A stretch of DNA of 64,000 nt from the NCBI GenBank assembly GCA_977006965.1, contig OZ345359.1, positions 1,364,001-1,428,000 of the forward strand, given 5' to 3'. The first letter of the stretch is position 1. Every line of letters begins with the position of its first letter. The notes beneath the pieces are model-generated. The model saw only the letters and a list, made by a program, of their open reading frames with translations. It did no database searches and was not told the DNA's origin. The DNA comes from Phymatolithon calcareum (Eukaryota > Rhodophyta > Florideophyceae > Hapalidiales). Position numbers and translations under genes: made by a program. Below are positions 20,414 to 30,718 of this stretch, piece by piece.

Positions 20414-21691
20414 TCAATGCCCTACATCCGCTATACTGTCACATCCAGGGCAATTGTGCAGTGCATCATGAACAAAAACATCGCAGTCAATGCAGAAGAC
20501 TTTTGCGCATCTTGGACAAATTAAAAGCAATCCTGAGCTACTTTGCATTGTTTTCAAACAGCCTGTGCATTGAGACTCGGTTATTTCCACAGAACTTTCA
20601 TAGCTCGCGTTCATTTGCCGCAGTACGCGTTCTCTTAGCTCTTCGGTAGCATCTTCAGAAGAGATGTACTTTGGAACAGGGAACAAGTGATGATAAGATC
20701 GGGCTAAATGAGGACTAGACACAAGGGTCATACCACAAAGCGAGCACTCTGCCGGAACATCGCTCACCCACGCTGTACATCTGGGACACTCGTAACCAGC
20801 ATTTCCTCGAATTTGAGGATTGTTGCAAAAAGGCCGTGGGGTTTTGATATACTTCAAAATCGGAAACCCCATACGGATAAGGGAAGCCGAGACTTGCTTA
20901 ACTGTCGTCGGTGGCGGAGACACATGAACCCAAAGAAGTTCTTCAAAATGCCCTTCGTTCAGGGCGACGCCGTAAGAACCTGACGTACGTGAAGTGAGCA
21001 CTTTCAAAATATGCAACTCCGCATTGAGACCCACAGCAGAGCAACGCACCTTGTCGGCGATGAGCTCCGAAATGGAATTGTGGATGTCCCCTGGATCGCA
21101 TGTCGAAAGAGCGCCAAACGTGACAAGCACTTCGCGCATGCCGTACGCCGGAACTGGGGCAAGAATTTTGCGACAAAGATCAAGCGCATTTTGCAGAGAT
21201 GCGTTCCCAAAAGGTCCGAGACGAAGCGCCTTCTGGACGGCCTCGATGTGATGAGCGGGGTTCGAAGACAGATACGAGAGTTTGGTAGCCACGTCGTCAC
21301 GCGCGACGACGACCGCCATTTGCGAAATAGGGTTCTGGTCAAAGTACTCGCGGATAAACTCTATACTGGAATTCACGACCAATGCGGCACGCGAAGGTTT
21401 GAGATCTGTAGAGCGCATGGTGTCGGACATGTCAATGATGAGGACACAAAATCGGATAATTCCACGTCTAACGCCACTGAGGCCATCATCGCGACGGCGC
21501 TTACGGGCAATTTCTTCTTCCTTGTCGAAAGACTTTAAGCGACCGGTGGTTGGGTCTTCTTCAATTTGATCCCAGGATCTTATGTGGGTGGACTCCCATG
21601 CATACCCTTTCTCGGGCCCAATTTTAGGTTCTTCCTCATCTTTGTCCGCGTCTACTTGGACCCGGCCTTTTTTCGGGCGTGCTGCTGACAT
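20414..21691 (-). CDS. SSL1: TFIIH core subunit p44/Ssl1
   Basis: About 425 residues from the Met at 21691; an in-frame Met at 21715 adds eight. It carries the family signature: a lead-in GYAWESTHIRSWDQIEED, a von Willebrand A domain (FCVLIIDMSDTM, residues about 80-260), a C4 zinc motif (CPRCTAW...CSLCGMTLVSSPHLARSYHHLFP), and a C-terminal RING-like domain (CTGC, CPRC, CIDCD, HNCPGC). In TFIIH this subunit supports the XPD helicase and serves in Pol II initiation and nucleotide excision repair. Single exon, complete. It is convergent with the upstream kinase gene. Confidence 0.95.
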   Translation of the reverse strand: MSAARPKKGRVQVDADKDEEEPKIGPEKGYAWESTHIRSWDQIEEDPTTGRLKSFDKEEEIARKRRRDDGLSGVRRGIIRFCVLIIDMSDTMRSTDLKPSRAALVVNSSIEFIREYFDQNPISQMAVVVARDDVATKLSYLSSNPAHHIEAVQKALRLGPFGNASLQNALDLCRKILAPVPAYGMREVLVTFGALSTCDPGDIHNSISELIADKVRCSAVGLNAELHILKVLTSRTSGSYGVALNEGHFEELLWVHVSPPPTTVKQVSASLIRMGFPILKYIKTPRPFCNNPQIRGNAGYECPRCTAWVSDVPAECSLCGMTLVSSPHLARSYHHLFPVPKYISSEDATEELRERVLRQMNASYESSVEITESQCTGCLKTMQSSSGLLLICPRCAKVFCIDCDVFVHDALHNCPGCDSIADVGH

Positions 21692-21715
21692 TTCGAGGAG
21701 TTTGGAAGAAGGCAA

Positions 21716-22768
21716 CTGGGCACAAGGGGTTGAAGAATTGGCATGAAGTATGTCTTATTTTCTAGCAGTATTATTTATTCGAGAGTGGTCAAGTTACACG
21801 TGCGCTGCGTTATCGTATGCCTGTCAGCAAATAATTGGTGAATATTTTTGGAAAGGGTTTAATTGAATAGATAACAATATAACAACGATGGAAAATTATT
21901 GAACACATCTCTACTATCGCAACAACTCCATAACATTCCATCACATTCACGACGTCTCAGCGAAACCAGTCCGGAGTCTTAAGGATTGATCGAACATATT
22001 TTAAGTGACTCCTTCGTCTTCCAAGGACTGCAGCTCCTCGGAAACTGAGATAGGAAGTTTTCCGCGCACAAGGCTACACTAGAAAAAACATTTTCGGTTG
22101 AACAATCTGAGAGACACGCTGCAGATTGGATCAAGGAGGGATATCATACAGCTGTGTAATAATCATTTCCATACACGCCTTCTTTATGATACCACAGATC
22201 CAATCTGGAGCTAATGTTAGCGCTTTGGTTATGACCTCCACACCTCTGGCAGAGTCAGTGGAGCATTCAACCCGGTAAGGAGGCTCCACGCCTCTGCGCT
22301 GTGCCTTCCATACAGTACCAAACGCCCACACCCGGCCCATTCGCACTCGACTCAAGTTACGGCGTTGAAGGTTGCGTAATCTCCGTGCCTCCGTATCGTC
22401 AAGCTGTGCTCTCTCTTTTGCGCCCAAGATGTATGTTACATCCCCTCGTGCCTGTTCTCCATCACTTCGGTGAACGATATTGGATATTACGTTTGCTGCT
22501 GTATCGTGCAGCACGTGTAGACTTTGTTCTAACAGTTTGCCCTTTTCTCCTCCGGTTCATCTCTACGCTTGCAGTAAGCATCGTGCCATCCGTTCATACG
22601 CGAGCTGCGCTGTTCTGGTGACAGCGCTCTAGCACGAAGCGGTTCTTTGCATCGTGAACCGTCGGCCACGAATCAATCACACTACGCACCACATTGCGTT
22701 GAAGTAAGGCGTCCACGCTGGCGTCGTCGACTTCTGAAGGCTCTCGTAAGCGTAAACGTGACGGAACG
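21716..22768. promoter_or_regulatory. Divergent intergenic region between p44 and RAD6
   Basis: About 1.05 kb separates the start of the p44 gene (leftward) from the start of the RAD6-like gene (rightward). No credible gene lies in it; small frames on both strands lack domains. It presumably contains both promoters. Confidence 0.45.
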
Positions 22769-23380
22769 ATGTCTACCGGCGCGCCGTCAGCTGCGAGGCT
22801 TCGTCTAATGACGGACTTGAAGCTCATGCGACAAGAACCCCCGGAGGTATGTTTTCTTTCCGAGTATGGGGCGGGGGTATTCCCTAAACATTTCTTCTTT
22901 CTTTGTATTTGAAGCTGTGGAGATTTTTCGCGTCATGGCACGTTTTCTAACGTTATAATTTATTGCACTTTCATCTTTCAATTTCGACAGGGCTGCAGTG
23001 CGAGCCCAATGAGCGAGGAAAACCTTTTCGTCTGGAGTGCGACTATCTTCGGACCTCCTGAGACTCCGTGGGAAGGTGGGGTGTATTCGTTGAGACTCAC
23101 TTTTAACGACCAATATCCCGAAAAGCCGCCGCGCGTTCGTTTCACCGCCGAAATGTTCCATCCCAATGTTTACACCGATGGCACTCTTTGTCTTGACATT
23201 ATTCAAGACAAATGGTCACCCATTTACACGGTTAACACTATCCTTACGTCTATCCAGTCCCTGCTCACGGACCCGAATCCGTCGAGCCCCGCCAATCCTG
23301 AAGCCGCGCAGCTGTATAATACAGATATTAACTCGTACAAGAAGAAGGTTCGTCGCTGCGCTGCGAAAAGCGTGGAGTGA
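22769..23380 (+). CDS. RAD6: RAD6/UBE2A-type ubiquitin-conjugating enzyme E2
   Basis: Two exons, 22769-22846 and 22991-23380, joined in phase 0 (donor GAG|GTATGT, acceptor TTTCGACAG). The 155-residue product starts MSTGAPSAARLRLMTDLKLM, the typical RAD6 N-terminus. It has the HPN motif (83-85), catalytic Cys93 in TDGTLCLDI, and the conserved ILTSIQSLLTDPNPSSPAN stretch. RAD6 transfers ubiquitin with RING E3 ligases in post-replication repair (PCNA) and histone H2B ubiquitination. It lacks the acidic tail of yeast RAD6, as in animals and plants. The 144-bp intron lies at the PPE|GCSASP boundary. Confidence 0.95.
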
Positions 23381-23861
23381 TATTTCGCCTGTCCACTATT
23401 TTTCTCTTCCGTCCTTCTCTCTGTGTCTTGTTGTTGTCATCCCATGTCCGTCAAGAAGGACATATCGCGGAAGAGGATGCCCACGCGAAGGTGGCAGGCT
23501 CCGTGCTGGACTTGGATTTTCTCTAGAGTACAGGTCCAGTATTTTTGTGCAAAGGTCTAGTGTACGGAGCTGGGATCGATGTGCATTTGGCCCTGTGAGA
23601 ACTGCAGTCGCCCAAAAATGAGGTCGAATCCTTTGCACTTTAGTAGTTACATTGACGGTGGGGCGACACTAGTGTTGGTGCTGGAGAAAGAGTGAAGGAT
23701 GTTGTGGTCAATGGTATGCTCACTATTGGGAGTGAATTCTATCATTGATTTATCTTCGGAGTGGTCCATCGGCAGCTTTTGAAAGCGCTTTTGATCTTCT
23801 ACCCGTTTGTCCGCTTTGGGAGGTGTATTGCTAGGATCAAACTAAAAAAAGCTTGTAATTC

Positions 23862-24040
23862 TTACCGTTCCGCTTGATGCCTTCTTCTTTTCTTTGGAGG
23901 TTCTAGTCGACACAGACTCGCATACGGCCGCGCTGATGCTCTGCCTAATTTCCGAAGACATACCGGCAAAATCTCATTCTGCAGAGTCAAGTACCGTTTC
24001 ACTGTGCTTTCGCGATTTGAGTAGCACGATGGGGTGCCGC
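23862..24040 (-). pseudogene. LINE fragment, copy C
   Basis: On the minus strand this encodes SLCRLEPPKKRRRHQAER, nearly identical to LCRLEPPAMRRRHQAER in the larger LINE copy at 51690-52735; the flanking nucleotides also align for about 100 bases. Stops and frame changes show decay. Just upstream on the same strand (24070-24250) a lysine/arginine-rich helical frame (AEDLLFAERDLVYMKQRDLL) may be another part of an old element; I cannot place it. Confidence 0.65.
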
Positions 24041-24539
24041 TCTCTTTCATGTCCACTGGGATTTTTCACTTCAATCTTTCTTCTGCTCGGCTTCTGGCTT
24101 TTCTTAGACGGCGCTTCTCTTTCTTGAGCGTTACCTTCCCTTGTTCGGGGCGATCGATCTGCCCACGGAGCAGATCGCGTTGTTTCATGTACACGAGATC
24201 CCTTTCCGCGAAGAGAAGGTCTTCGGCTTTGATTTCGAAGTTTTTCTTTTCTTAAGTTTCTCCTTCACTAGTCGGGCATGTTCACCCATTTTGCCCTCCT
24301 TCCTACCATGAAGGAATATGTCAAGAAGAGTACGAATTCTACGTAGTCGATGAGTGCACTGTGAGAAAGAAGGTTTTGCACAGGTCGCATGTAAGAGTGA
24401 AAATGATCACGAGTTCGCACGCAGTGGGATTGCTCCTCATCAATTACCCTTTATCTATTCTGTACTATCTATGCAAGTCAAGAGCATCGCAAAAGGAAAG
24501 AGATACCCGGAGAGTAGTTATACAATGAGAGAGATTAAG

Positions 24540-26435
24540 CTAGTTGGCAGCCTGGATGAGCAGTGAAAGGAAAAATGTGAAGAATCCAAAGGCCAGCAAG
24601 GATATCCACACCCAGTAGCTTCCCAAGAACCTTGTATCGGGTGAGAACCCGAGGTATGGTTCGAGACGGAGCGAGAGCCAATATGCAAACACAACCAGCT
24701 TTTCGTTTTCACCGCGCGCAATCGGCCGCTCCCACACGCTACCCAAAAACGGTACGTCCATTTTACTGGCATTGCCCATAATGGATGACCGCCGCTCGTG
24801 CAGATGACGTCTGGTCGCACTGCCTGCCTGCGTGGGCGAGTTGGATCCTGTGACCATTTCCGCAACACCACTGAACAAACTTGAATTCTCGATACGAAGC
24901 CCGAGAGAGGAGCCGAGGGTAGCGACAAAAGGACGCAGTTTCGCATTGACGCGCTTTTCGGCTTCGAAACATTGGTCTCGCAGTGCATGCAAACAACCCC
25001 TTGCCTCCTCGCCACGCGTGCGGATCGTATCAACACCGTAAAGATCGACACCGTTTAGTTCCTCATGGATCTTGGCCAAAGTAGCTGCTTCTGCCACGAG
25101 CGCAAGCGCGCGACAACCGTCAGCGGAGGAACCGAGTCTGCAGTTTGCTGCACAGATTACCGAGAGAAGAACCAGGTATAACTCTCTGCGTTGACGACGA
25201 CCGCGCAACGTCTCGCGCCAGAGCCTTTCGTTATTCGACGAAATTCCGCCGCCGGCTGGGGAGGCGTTGCCGGATTTCAGATGTGCATTAAAAGAGGTCC
25301 AGGTGGAAGTGAGCGAGGTGAGTGAAGTTCTCTTTGCGGTGGAGCGCGGTTTTGGGAATAACGCGGCGTGAAGGGTGAGCTTAACAGATTTCTTCCAGGG
25401 CGCAATGTAGAGAGCGAATAGGCGGACATAGGCAGTGAGAGTGCTCAAGGGGGAGGGCGTGTGATAGTGATAAAACACAGACTCCAGCATGATCTCGGTT
25501 GCCATAAAAACTGCCTCGCCGTTCCTGAGAAGTCGCCAGTCGTCGTCGGCAGGATCGGTGGTGAATTGATTGCTAAAATCTCCCGTAGTCTTTGGGAGCA
25601 ACGCGAACATGACGCTCGCCAGTGCATCAACGGTTTGCGTTGAAGCTGTTGGGGTTGTTGAAACGGACATCGCCTCGGTCCATGGCATGCAATAGAAGTC
25701 GATACATGCCGGGATGAGGATGGAGTCTAGCCCAAGCAATGCATTCACATCGAGAACGGAGGCATATTCAAAGATGACATGATTATACAAGGCACGGACA
25801 GACGGAAGAGATGCTGAACGTCGCTGCCGGCGGGAAGTCAGCGGCGGGACGCCTGAGTTTGGAGTCCACTTGTTCGCCGCGGAGGCGACCAGGCATACAA
25901 TGAAATACTGCATCGGCGAAAGCAACAACATGTCCTCATCCGAACCATCGAGCGCGCTACGGAGAAAGGGTGCGAGTGCGCTCTGCGAGTCAAGCGGGCC
26001 CGTGTGACTAAGTCCCGAAGCCGCAAGCCCGCGTTGCGTAACGGAGGGAAGGTTCTGGACTGGGAACTCGTAGCGGAAGTCCTTTCCGTCTGGACCAGGA
26101 TCATGTGCAATGCAAAATGCACACAAGGGGCCATCGGGTAACACGATTCGAAGCAAGGCCTCTCGGTCGCGATGCGGCAGTTCTGACGCGGTCTCGATCC
26201 AGCCGGAACCGGGGTGGAAGCCGAAAACACGCAGCATGAGCAAAGGGAGATACTCATACACCGTACGGGCGTCGTCAGATCCAGGTTCCAGACCGCGGGT
26301 GATGAGCGCATGAAGTCGATTCGATAAGGCTTCCTGTGGGGGGCTGGGCTCTGGAATCGACCCCACAGAGCCAGATTCGTCGCTACCTAGGATGTGGCTT
26401 AGCTCCGTGCGCAGCGCGGCACGGCGTGAACCCAT
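24540..26435 (-). CDS. SMPD4-like (neutral sphingomyelinase 3) membrane protein
   Basis: The 631-residue single-exon product aligns by eye with animal SMPD4 along its length. Shared features are YEYLPLLMLRVFGF (like the N-terminal PWLVESIFG), DFRYEFPVQNLPSV (FPVSYLPGPV), LLLSPMQYFIVCL (LNPFEYYIFFF), a DDDWRLLRNGEAVFMATEIM block followed by HYH, LYIAPWKK, and a C-terminal hydrophobic span WVWISLLAFGFFTFFLSLLI that would anchor it by its tail. SMPD4 acts at the nuclear envelope and ER and is linked to sphingomyelin hydrolysis and nuclear pore biology; whether algal relatives hydrolyse lipids is not known. It is shorter than the human protein (about 830 residues). The 3' end is about 500 bases from the LINE C remnant. 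Confidence 0.75.
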   Translation of the reverse strand: MGSRRAALRTELSHILGSDESGSVGSIPEPSPPQEALSNRLHALITRGLEPGSDDARTVYEYLPLLMLRVFGFHPGSGWIETASELPHRDREALLRIVLPDGPLCAFCIAHDPGPDGKDFRYEFPVQNLPSVTQRGLAASGLSHTGPLDSQSALAPFLRSALDGSDEDMLLLSPMQYFIVCLVASAANKWTPNSGVPPLTSRRQRRSASLPSVRALYNHVIFEYASVLDVNALLGLDSILIPACIDFYCMPWTEAMSVSTTPTASTQTVDALASVMFALLPKTTGDFSNQFTTDPADDDWRLLRNGEAVFMATEIMLESVFYHYHTPSPLSTLTAYVRLFALYIAPWKKSVKLTLHAALFPKPRSTAKRTSLTSLTSTWTSFNAHLKSGNASPAGGGISSNNERLWRETLRGRRQRRELYLVLLSVICAANCRLGSSADGCRALALVAEAATLAKIHEELNGVDLYGVDTIRTRGEEARGCLHALRDQCFEAEKRVNAKLRPFVATLGSSLGLRIENSSLFSGVAEMVTGSNSPTQAGSATRRHLHERRSSIMGNASKMDVPFLGSVWERPIARGENEKLVVFAYWLSLRLEPYLGFSPDTRFLGSYWVWISLLAFGFFTFFLSLLIQAAN

Positions 26436-27163
26436 GGCGGAAGGGTCTGGCTGCTTGGCGCAGAAAGACGGGCACTTGCTTCAGCTCCGGAAAGGTGGTT
26501 TGGCGACGAGAGAAGTACCTTGCGCGGGAATATCCAAAGAGGAAGTATGCATTTTTTGACCAAAAAGAAGATTGCGTCGTTGCATTCGCTGGATGGCACC
26601 AATTGGCGTGATTCAAAAAAGGGATCCTTGAATTTGAGTCTATTGGTTGTGGCGCTCCTAGAAATGGATCTATTGAAATCATACCATAGTTCAAAAAAAT
26701 AGAAATCTGGTGCAAGTCATTGTGACGTATCATACAGTACTATGATATTTGGTGCAGTGCATTGAATGTACTTCTTCTTGCTTGAGATCTACTCTGGAGA
26801 CCCGATCGCTATCGTAATTAAGTGGATTTTATCGAGAAGGTACCATGTGTCCCAATTGAAGGCAAGTCGGCACCTTTCTAGCTTATCTACTTTATCGTCG
26901 ATTTTTCCGTTTCTTTTTGTTCTTACTGATGTTTTCTTCCTTACAGACTCTTTCTTGATTCATCCTCCATTCTTGCCTTTTGATTCTTGATTCTTTCTTT
27001 GATCCTGGCTTTTCTTTGATTCTGGCTTATTGTGGGAAGGGCCACTCTTGGTTCTTGCTTGTGGGGTTCAGGCTTGATACCCGATCGCTATCATATGTGC
27101 AGGCATGTCATGCCCGAGCCAGCATGCGGAAACTCGAAAACTGGGACACAGGATATTGTCCCA

Positions 27164-27275
27164 CTATAAACAAGAATGTATTCGGCAATGCGGTGTACCG
27201 GTATGCCTATTCTTTTGTACACAAAAGAATAGGCATACCTATTTACCACATTGTTGAGCACAATTTTGTGCCTTG
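27164..27275. repeat. Extended quasi-palindrome with perfect 40-bp core
   Basis: The core arms (27200-27218 and 27221-27239) are perfect 19-mers separated by two bases. Complementarity continues outward with mismatches to about 27164 and 27275, so the two strands read out similar peptides (NRYAYSFVYKRIGIP-like on both). The outward decay suggests an old foldback rather than a recent event. Confidence 0.9.
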
Positions 27276-27756
27276 ACAAAACTGCCGTTTTGGTCAAGCC
27301 TCCAGAACGATAGAGTCTGGAGAAGGGCACAAGAAAAACCGGAGATTGCACGGGCTGTGGGCCAAATGCAGTGATTCTAATCGAAGTGGAGAGTTCACAG
27401 CTGACTCGGAGTGTCTGATCAACGGCTTCTGAACACCTGCTTCACTGCCGGTTGTTGGGGTTTTAATTTTAAGTGCTGCACGCCGAAAGAGCAAAAATTG
27501 TCGAAAGGCGACTCTTCGTGCAAGAGAAACGTACTGCAATACACATGATGTCGAAAACAAGGTTTCGGATGTTGCAAAGCGCGGGAACACATTTCCGACG
27601 GAAGCCGTCGATCATATTACCCGTGATCGCACGCTTGATGCTGTCGCGCATGAGATCGATTGCTTCCAACAGCAGGTTCTTTCTTTCCCCTACTGTATTG
27701 CAGGAGAAGTTCATTTCTAAAATTAGTTTTGGTTAGTGCGTGCACCTGAATGCGAT

Positions 27757-27800
27757 CCACCTTTTCGGTGATTTTGTCGATAGAGTCACCGAAAAGGTGG
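27757..27800. repeat. Inverted repeat, 15-bp perfect arms
   Basis: CCACCTTTTCGGTGA (27757-27771) and its exact complement (27786-27800) are separated by 14 bases. Confidence 0.93.
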
Positions 27801-28102
27801 GATTGATTTTCGCACTCCATATGATTATTTCATTGTCATGGTTCCCCAGTCCCATTTGAGAAAAATGGCAGCAATGACTTCGGCAGCACACCTCCGACAG
27901 CACACCTCCGACTTTTGGAGGTAGATATTCTACGAACTCCTTGAGCATTGAATAAACGGCAGGGTGATAATGGACAGCTTTAATCTAGAAAGGAAGTTCT
28001 CCTCACAGCATTAGTTTTTGTTTTCACCAGAACGGACGCACCTACCACCGCCGAGCGGATGGATTTAGTTAACGGACGCTGTGTTGGACGGCTACAAGTA
28101 TC

Positions 28103-28894
28103 ATGTGTGCAGCCTCACTGATTGGCGCAAATTTACATACAGTACCGATATTCCCCCTTATAAGAGCGATATGCTCTTGGACCGTGCTCAAGATTAACAC
28201 ACCGGCACAGCTCAATCAGGTGACAGACAAGACACTGCGTTCAGGAGTCAAGATGTGGGACTGGCTGGCGCGTATATACGACAAATTCATCGCAGAAGGT
28301 GAACAGAAACTCTTCCGTCCATGGCGCAAGGCAATCCTGACTGATGTCGCTGGGAAGGCTTGTCTGGAAATCGGTGCGGGTACCGGCTCAAGCATTGGCT
28401 GCTGGCCTGGAAATCTGAAAAGGCTCGTACTTATTGAGCCATGCACAGCTATGCGCCAGCAACTCGTGGACAAAGTCGCAGCAGGTGAAAAGGCGGGCAC
28501 ACCGGCGTACCCACTTGAAGCAGAGATTCTTGACTGTGGTATTGGCGGAAAGAACAGTTTGCCGTTTGAAGATAATTCGTTTGACGTCGTCTTAGTCTCA
28601 CTTGTGCTTTGCGGGGTGCCTGGGACAAAGGAGGCGCTGACGGAAATTCGCAGGGTGTTGAAAGACGGCGGTACTTTGCGTTTTATTGAACATGTGCGGA
28701 CGCTGCACTGGTTGCACCGCATATACGCACTTATCGTCAGTCCGATTTGGAAACTTGTGTTCCGCTGTTCGCTTCTACGGGATACCGATAAGCACATTGA
28801 GGAAGTGTTTGACGAGGTTGAGCACAAAGTTCATGCTGAATCCCGCTTGCTTAGACATGTATACGGCAAAGCCGTCGCTCGCAAATCGCTGTAG
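28103..28894 (+). CDS. METTL7/TMT1-like SAM-dependent methyltransferase
   Basis: A class I methyltransferase of 263 residues, or 213 if translation starts at the second candidate Met (28253, MWDWLARIYDKF). It shows motif I CLEIGAGTGSS, an acidic IEPCTA loop, FDVVLVSLVLCGVPGT, EIRRVLKDGGTLRFIEHV and a C-terminal HVYGKAVA. These match animal METTL7 (TMT1A/B, alkyl-thiol methyltransferases) and related plant proteins. The longer start adds a moderately hydrophobic leader (VPIFPLIRAICSWTVL) that could act as a membrane anchor as in METTL7; this decides me only weakly. Single exon. It converges with the RCE1-type gene. Confidence 0.85.
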   Translation: MCAASLIGANLHTVPIFPLIRAICSWTVLKINTPAQLNQVTDKTLRSGVKMWDWLARIYDKFIAEGEQKLFRPWRKAILTDVAGKACLEIGAGTGSSIGCWPGNLKRLVLIEPCTAMRQQLVDKVAAGEKAGTPAYPLEAEILDCGIGGKNSLPFEDNSFDVVLVSLVLCGVPGTKEALTEIRRVLKDGGTLRFIEHVRTLHWLHRIYALIVSPIWKLVFRCSLLRDTDKHIEEVFDEVEHKVHAESRLLRHVYGKAVARKSL

Positions 28895-29070
28895 ACGCAA
28901 AATGCATCCTAAGCAGACATCAAGAGTACTTGCCGATATATTGAATTGTTCCCGTTTGCAGTCAGTACCGTTCGCAGCCGATCCAAACCAATTGTAAACA
29001 AAATTAGACAAAACACAATAAATCGATCTCTGTATCTCAACATCTGTGCCCCGCTTCCCCAGCAGCAACT

Positions 29071-29832
29071 TCACAAAACAGCAGCAACGGTGGAAGGTGT
29101 AACAATGCGTAGCATAGGTGAGAACAACGCAACAAAGAGAGCAACAGCGACGATATATCCCACAACAATTGCGCGTCGCCAAGGGTGCATCGCAATGGCC
29201 ACAATATTCGGCGATCCCAGAAAGTTGCACATGATATGCGCAGTAACAGCCGGCACCAGCGAGTTAGTAGCTACAAAAAGCGAAGCCGCATACACCCCAA
29301 ACACCAGCGTATACACTAGCTGCGCAAGCACCTTCGGTAGCGGCACATGAAGTGCGTGATGAGCGTGCGCCATAGAGAAGAATGCCGCGGGACCAATGAT
29401 GCGCATTCCATGCGGCAAACAACGCCATAGAAGCAGGGAGTGACGTCGAAATACAATTTCCTCCAGTAATGGGGCGAACAGGTAGTTGCGCAGACCGAGC
29501 CAGCCCGCGTATGCACATGCAAGCGACTCGCGTAACGGTCTGGCGGCCAGATGACCGAAGTATAGCAGGGCCGTCAGAACGAAGGCGGCTAGAAATGCTG
29601 GCACCGAACGCGCGCTCGCCAGTGAGATGACATCAGGGAGTCGATAGCGGAGGTAGACTTCGGAAAAGACCGCGAATAGCGACAGAGTCAGGAGACGGGA
29701 GCGCACGATGCGAGGATCATCGCGGTTGCCAACATTGAATGGAAGGTAGAGTAAGCCCACGAAGGTCGCCGTGAGAATCACAGAGGTCAAGACAGCCTCC
29801 AGCGTCCCCACGGATCCCGCGGCGCAATTCAT
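29071..29832 (-). CDS. RCE1: CAAX prenyl protease 2 (RCE1-type, CPBP family)
   Basis: The 253-residue polytopic membrane protein has several hydrophobic helices and the three catalytic motifs of the family: LLEEIVFRRHSLL (EExxxR), AAFFSMAHAHHAL (FxxxH) and VTAHIMCNFLG (HxxxN/B). RCE1 removes the last three residues from prenylated CAAX proteins at the ER. Length is close to the usual 280-330 residues. Single exon; the start MNCAAGSVGT is the first Met. The 5' flank at 29890 contains a GTACAGTAC word. Confidence 0.92.
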   Translation of the reverse strand: MNCAAGSVGTLEAVLTSVILTATFVGLLYLPFNVGNRDDPRIVRSRLLTLSLFAVFSEVYLRYRLPDVISLASARSVPAFLAAFVLTALLYFGHLAARPLRESLACAYAGWLGLRNYLFAPLLEEIVFRRHSLLLWRCLPHGMRIIGPAAFFSMAHAHHALHVPLPKVLAQLVYTLVFGVYAASLFVATNSLVPAVTAHIMCNFLGSPNIVAIAMHPWRRAIVVGYIVAVALFVALFSPMLRIVTPSTVAAVL

Positions 29833-30130
29833 CGCCGCATCATGCCCGCCCGCGACGGTGTGATCGACAATGAAATTGAGAGGGATCCGTCGTACAGTAC
29901 TAGATGTCTGTGTATATTCGATTTACAGTATCTTGCTTTTTCCTTAAAATTAGGAGTACACGCATAGATACAGACAGACTTGATCCGCCTCGGGATGTGA
30001 CTCGCCAAAGTTGGATCTTCACGAAGTATCATCGCGCGACTCCTTGGTGTTAATGTAGCAAGAACTGAGCACATCGATGCTGCAGTTAGGGTTACACAGC
30101 ATGGACATCACTCGCTTGTCCATTATCAAT

Positions 30131-30562
30131 TTAATCAGTGCGCTCAGCAAACGCCTTGAACTGGTCCATCCATTTCTGCACTTGGCCTCTGAAAACGAAA
30201 GGTGCGACGAACGCCATGATTCGCACAATAATCCCATTAAATTGTGTGTATTCAATGTCTGCGGACCAGCTCGTCGTTACGTCGTCAACAACTTCGAACC
30301 GGTTGCTCATTGTGTTCGTCATGGATTCGTGCTCGTACAGGCCGCTGATTTCGTGTGGTAGGTTCCTGGCAAGAATAGTTTCGATCAATTCCATGTTTTT
30401 GTAAATGATTCGCGACTTCGCCCCTGGCTCTCCAGGTGTCCCGCTCAGATGTTCGAAACTCTCGTATCCGTCTTGCCATGCACTCCTATTGTCGTGGTTG
30501 TCGAAGAGCTCGATGACCTTGTCGAGTGGCTTTTGGATGGTCACACTGCACGTGAATTTCAT
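30131..30562 (-). CDS. SRPBCC (START/polyketide-cyclase-like) family protein
   Basis: A small 143-residue protein starting MKFTCSVTIQKPLDKVIELF; a further upstream Met at 30646 would add a 28-residue Ser/Arg-rich extension that I consider untranslated. The N-terminal strand followed by a short helix, the W-x-x-G-Y/F-E-x-F turn (WQDGYESFEHLSG), the central E-x-I beta segment and a long C-terminal helix (GQVQKWMDQFKAFAE) are typical of SRPBCC domains, which bind hydrophobic ligands in a deep cavity. The ligand is unknown. It lies in tandem upstream of the RCE1 gene on the same strand, 298 bases away. Confidence 0.75.
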   Translation of the reverse strand: MKFTCSVTIQKPLDKVIELFDNHDNRSAWQDGYESFEHLSGTPGEPGAKSRIIYKNMELIETILARNLPHEISGLYEHESMTNTMSNRFEVVDDVTTSWSADIEYTQFNGIIVRIMAFVAPFVFRGQVQKWMDQFKAFAERTD

Positions 30563-30698
30563 TATGGCTAAACTGTCGCCGGTGAAATAAGCGCGGGAAG
30601 AAGATCGAGGTCGGCTTGGGTACTGTACGAAGAAGTTTGATCCCAAAGAGGAAAATTTTCGTTGTCAAATTGCTTCCAATATATATTTTTGATTTAAA

Positions 30699-30718
30699 AA
30701 AATACCTATAGGTATTTT
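30699..30718. repeat. Perfect 20-bp AT-rich palindrome
   Basis: AAAATACCTATAGGTATTTT, spacer-free, in the 5' flank of the SRPBCC gene. Confidence 0.95.

Larger units (their letters stand above)
26436..28102. other. Intergenic interval with foldback repeats
   Basis: There is no recognisable gene. It contains an extended quasi-palindrome (27164-27275), a shorter inverted repeat (27757-27800), a 13-base direct repeat CCCGATCGCTATC (near 26811 and 27081) and T-rich low-complexity sequence around 26870-27040. Confidence 0.6.

Noticed and set aside
22131-22827. Minus-strand frames upstream of and overlapping RAD6 exon 1
   Set aside because: No recognisable domain, and they overlap the well-supported RAD6 first exon.
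28946-29350. Plus-strand frame antisense to the RCE1-type gene
   Set aside because: A shadow of the real minus-strand gene, with no domain of its own.
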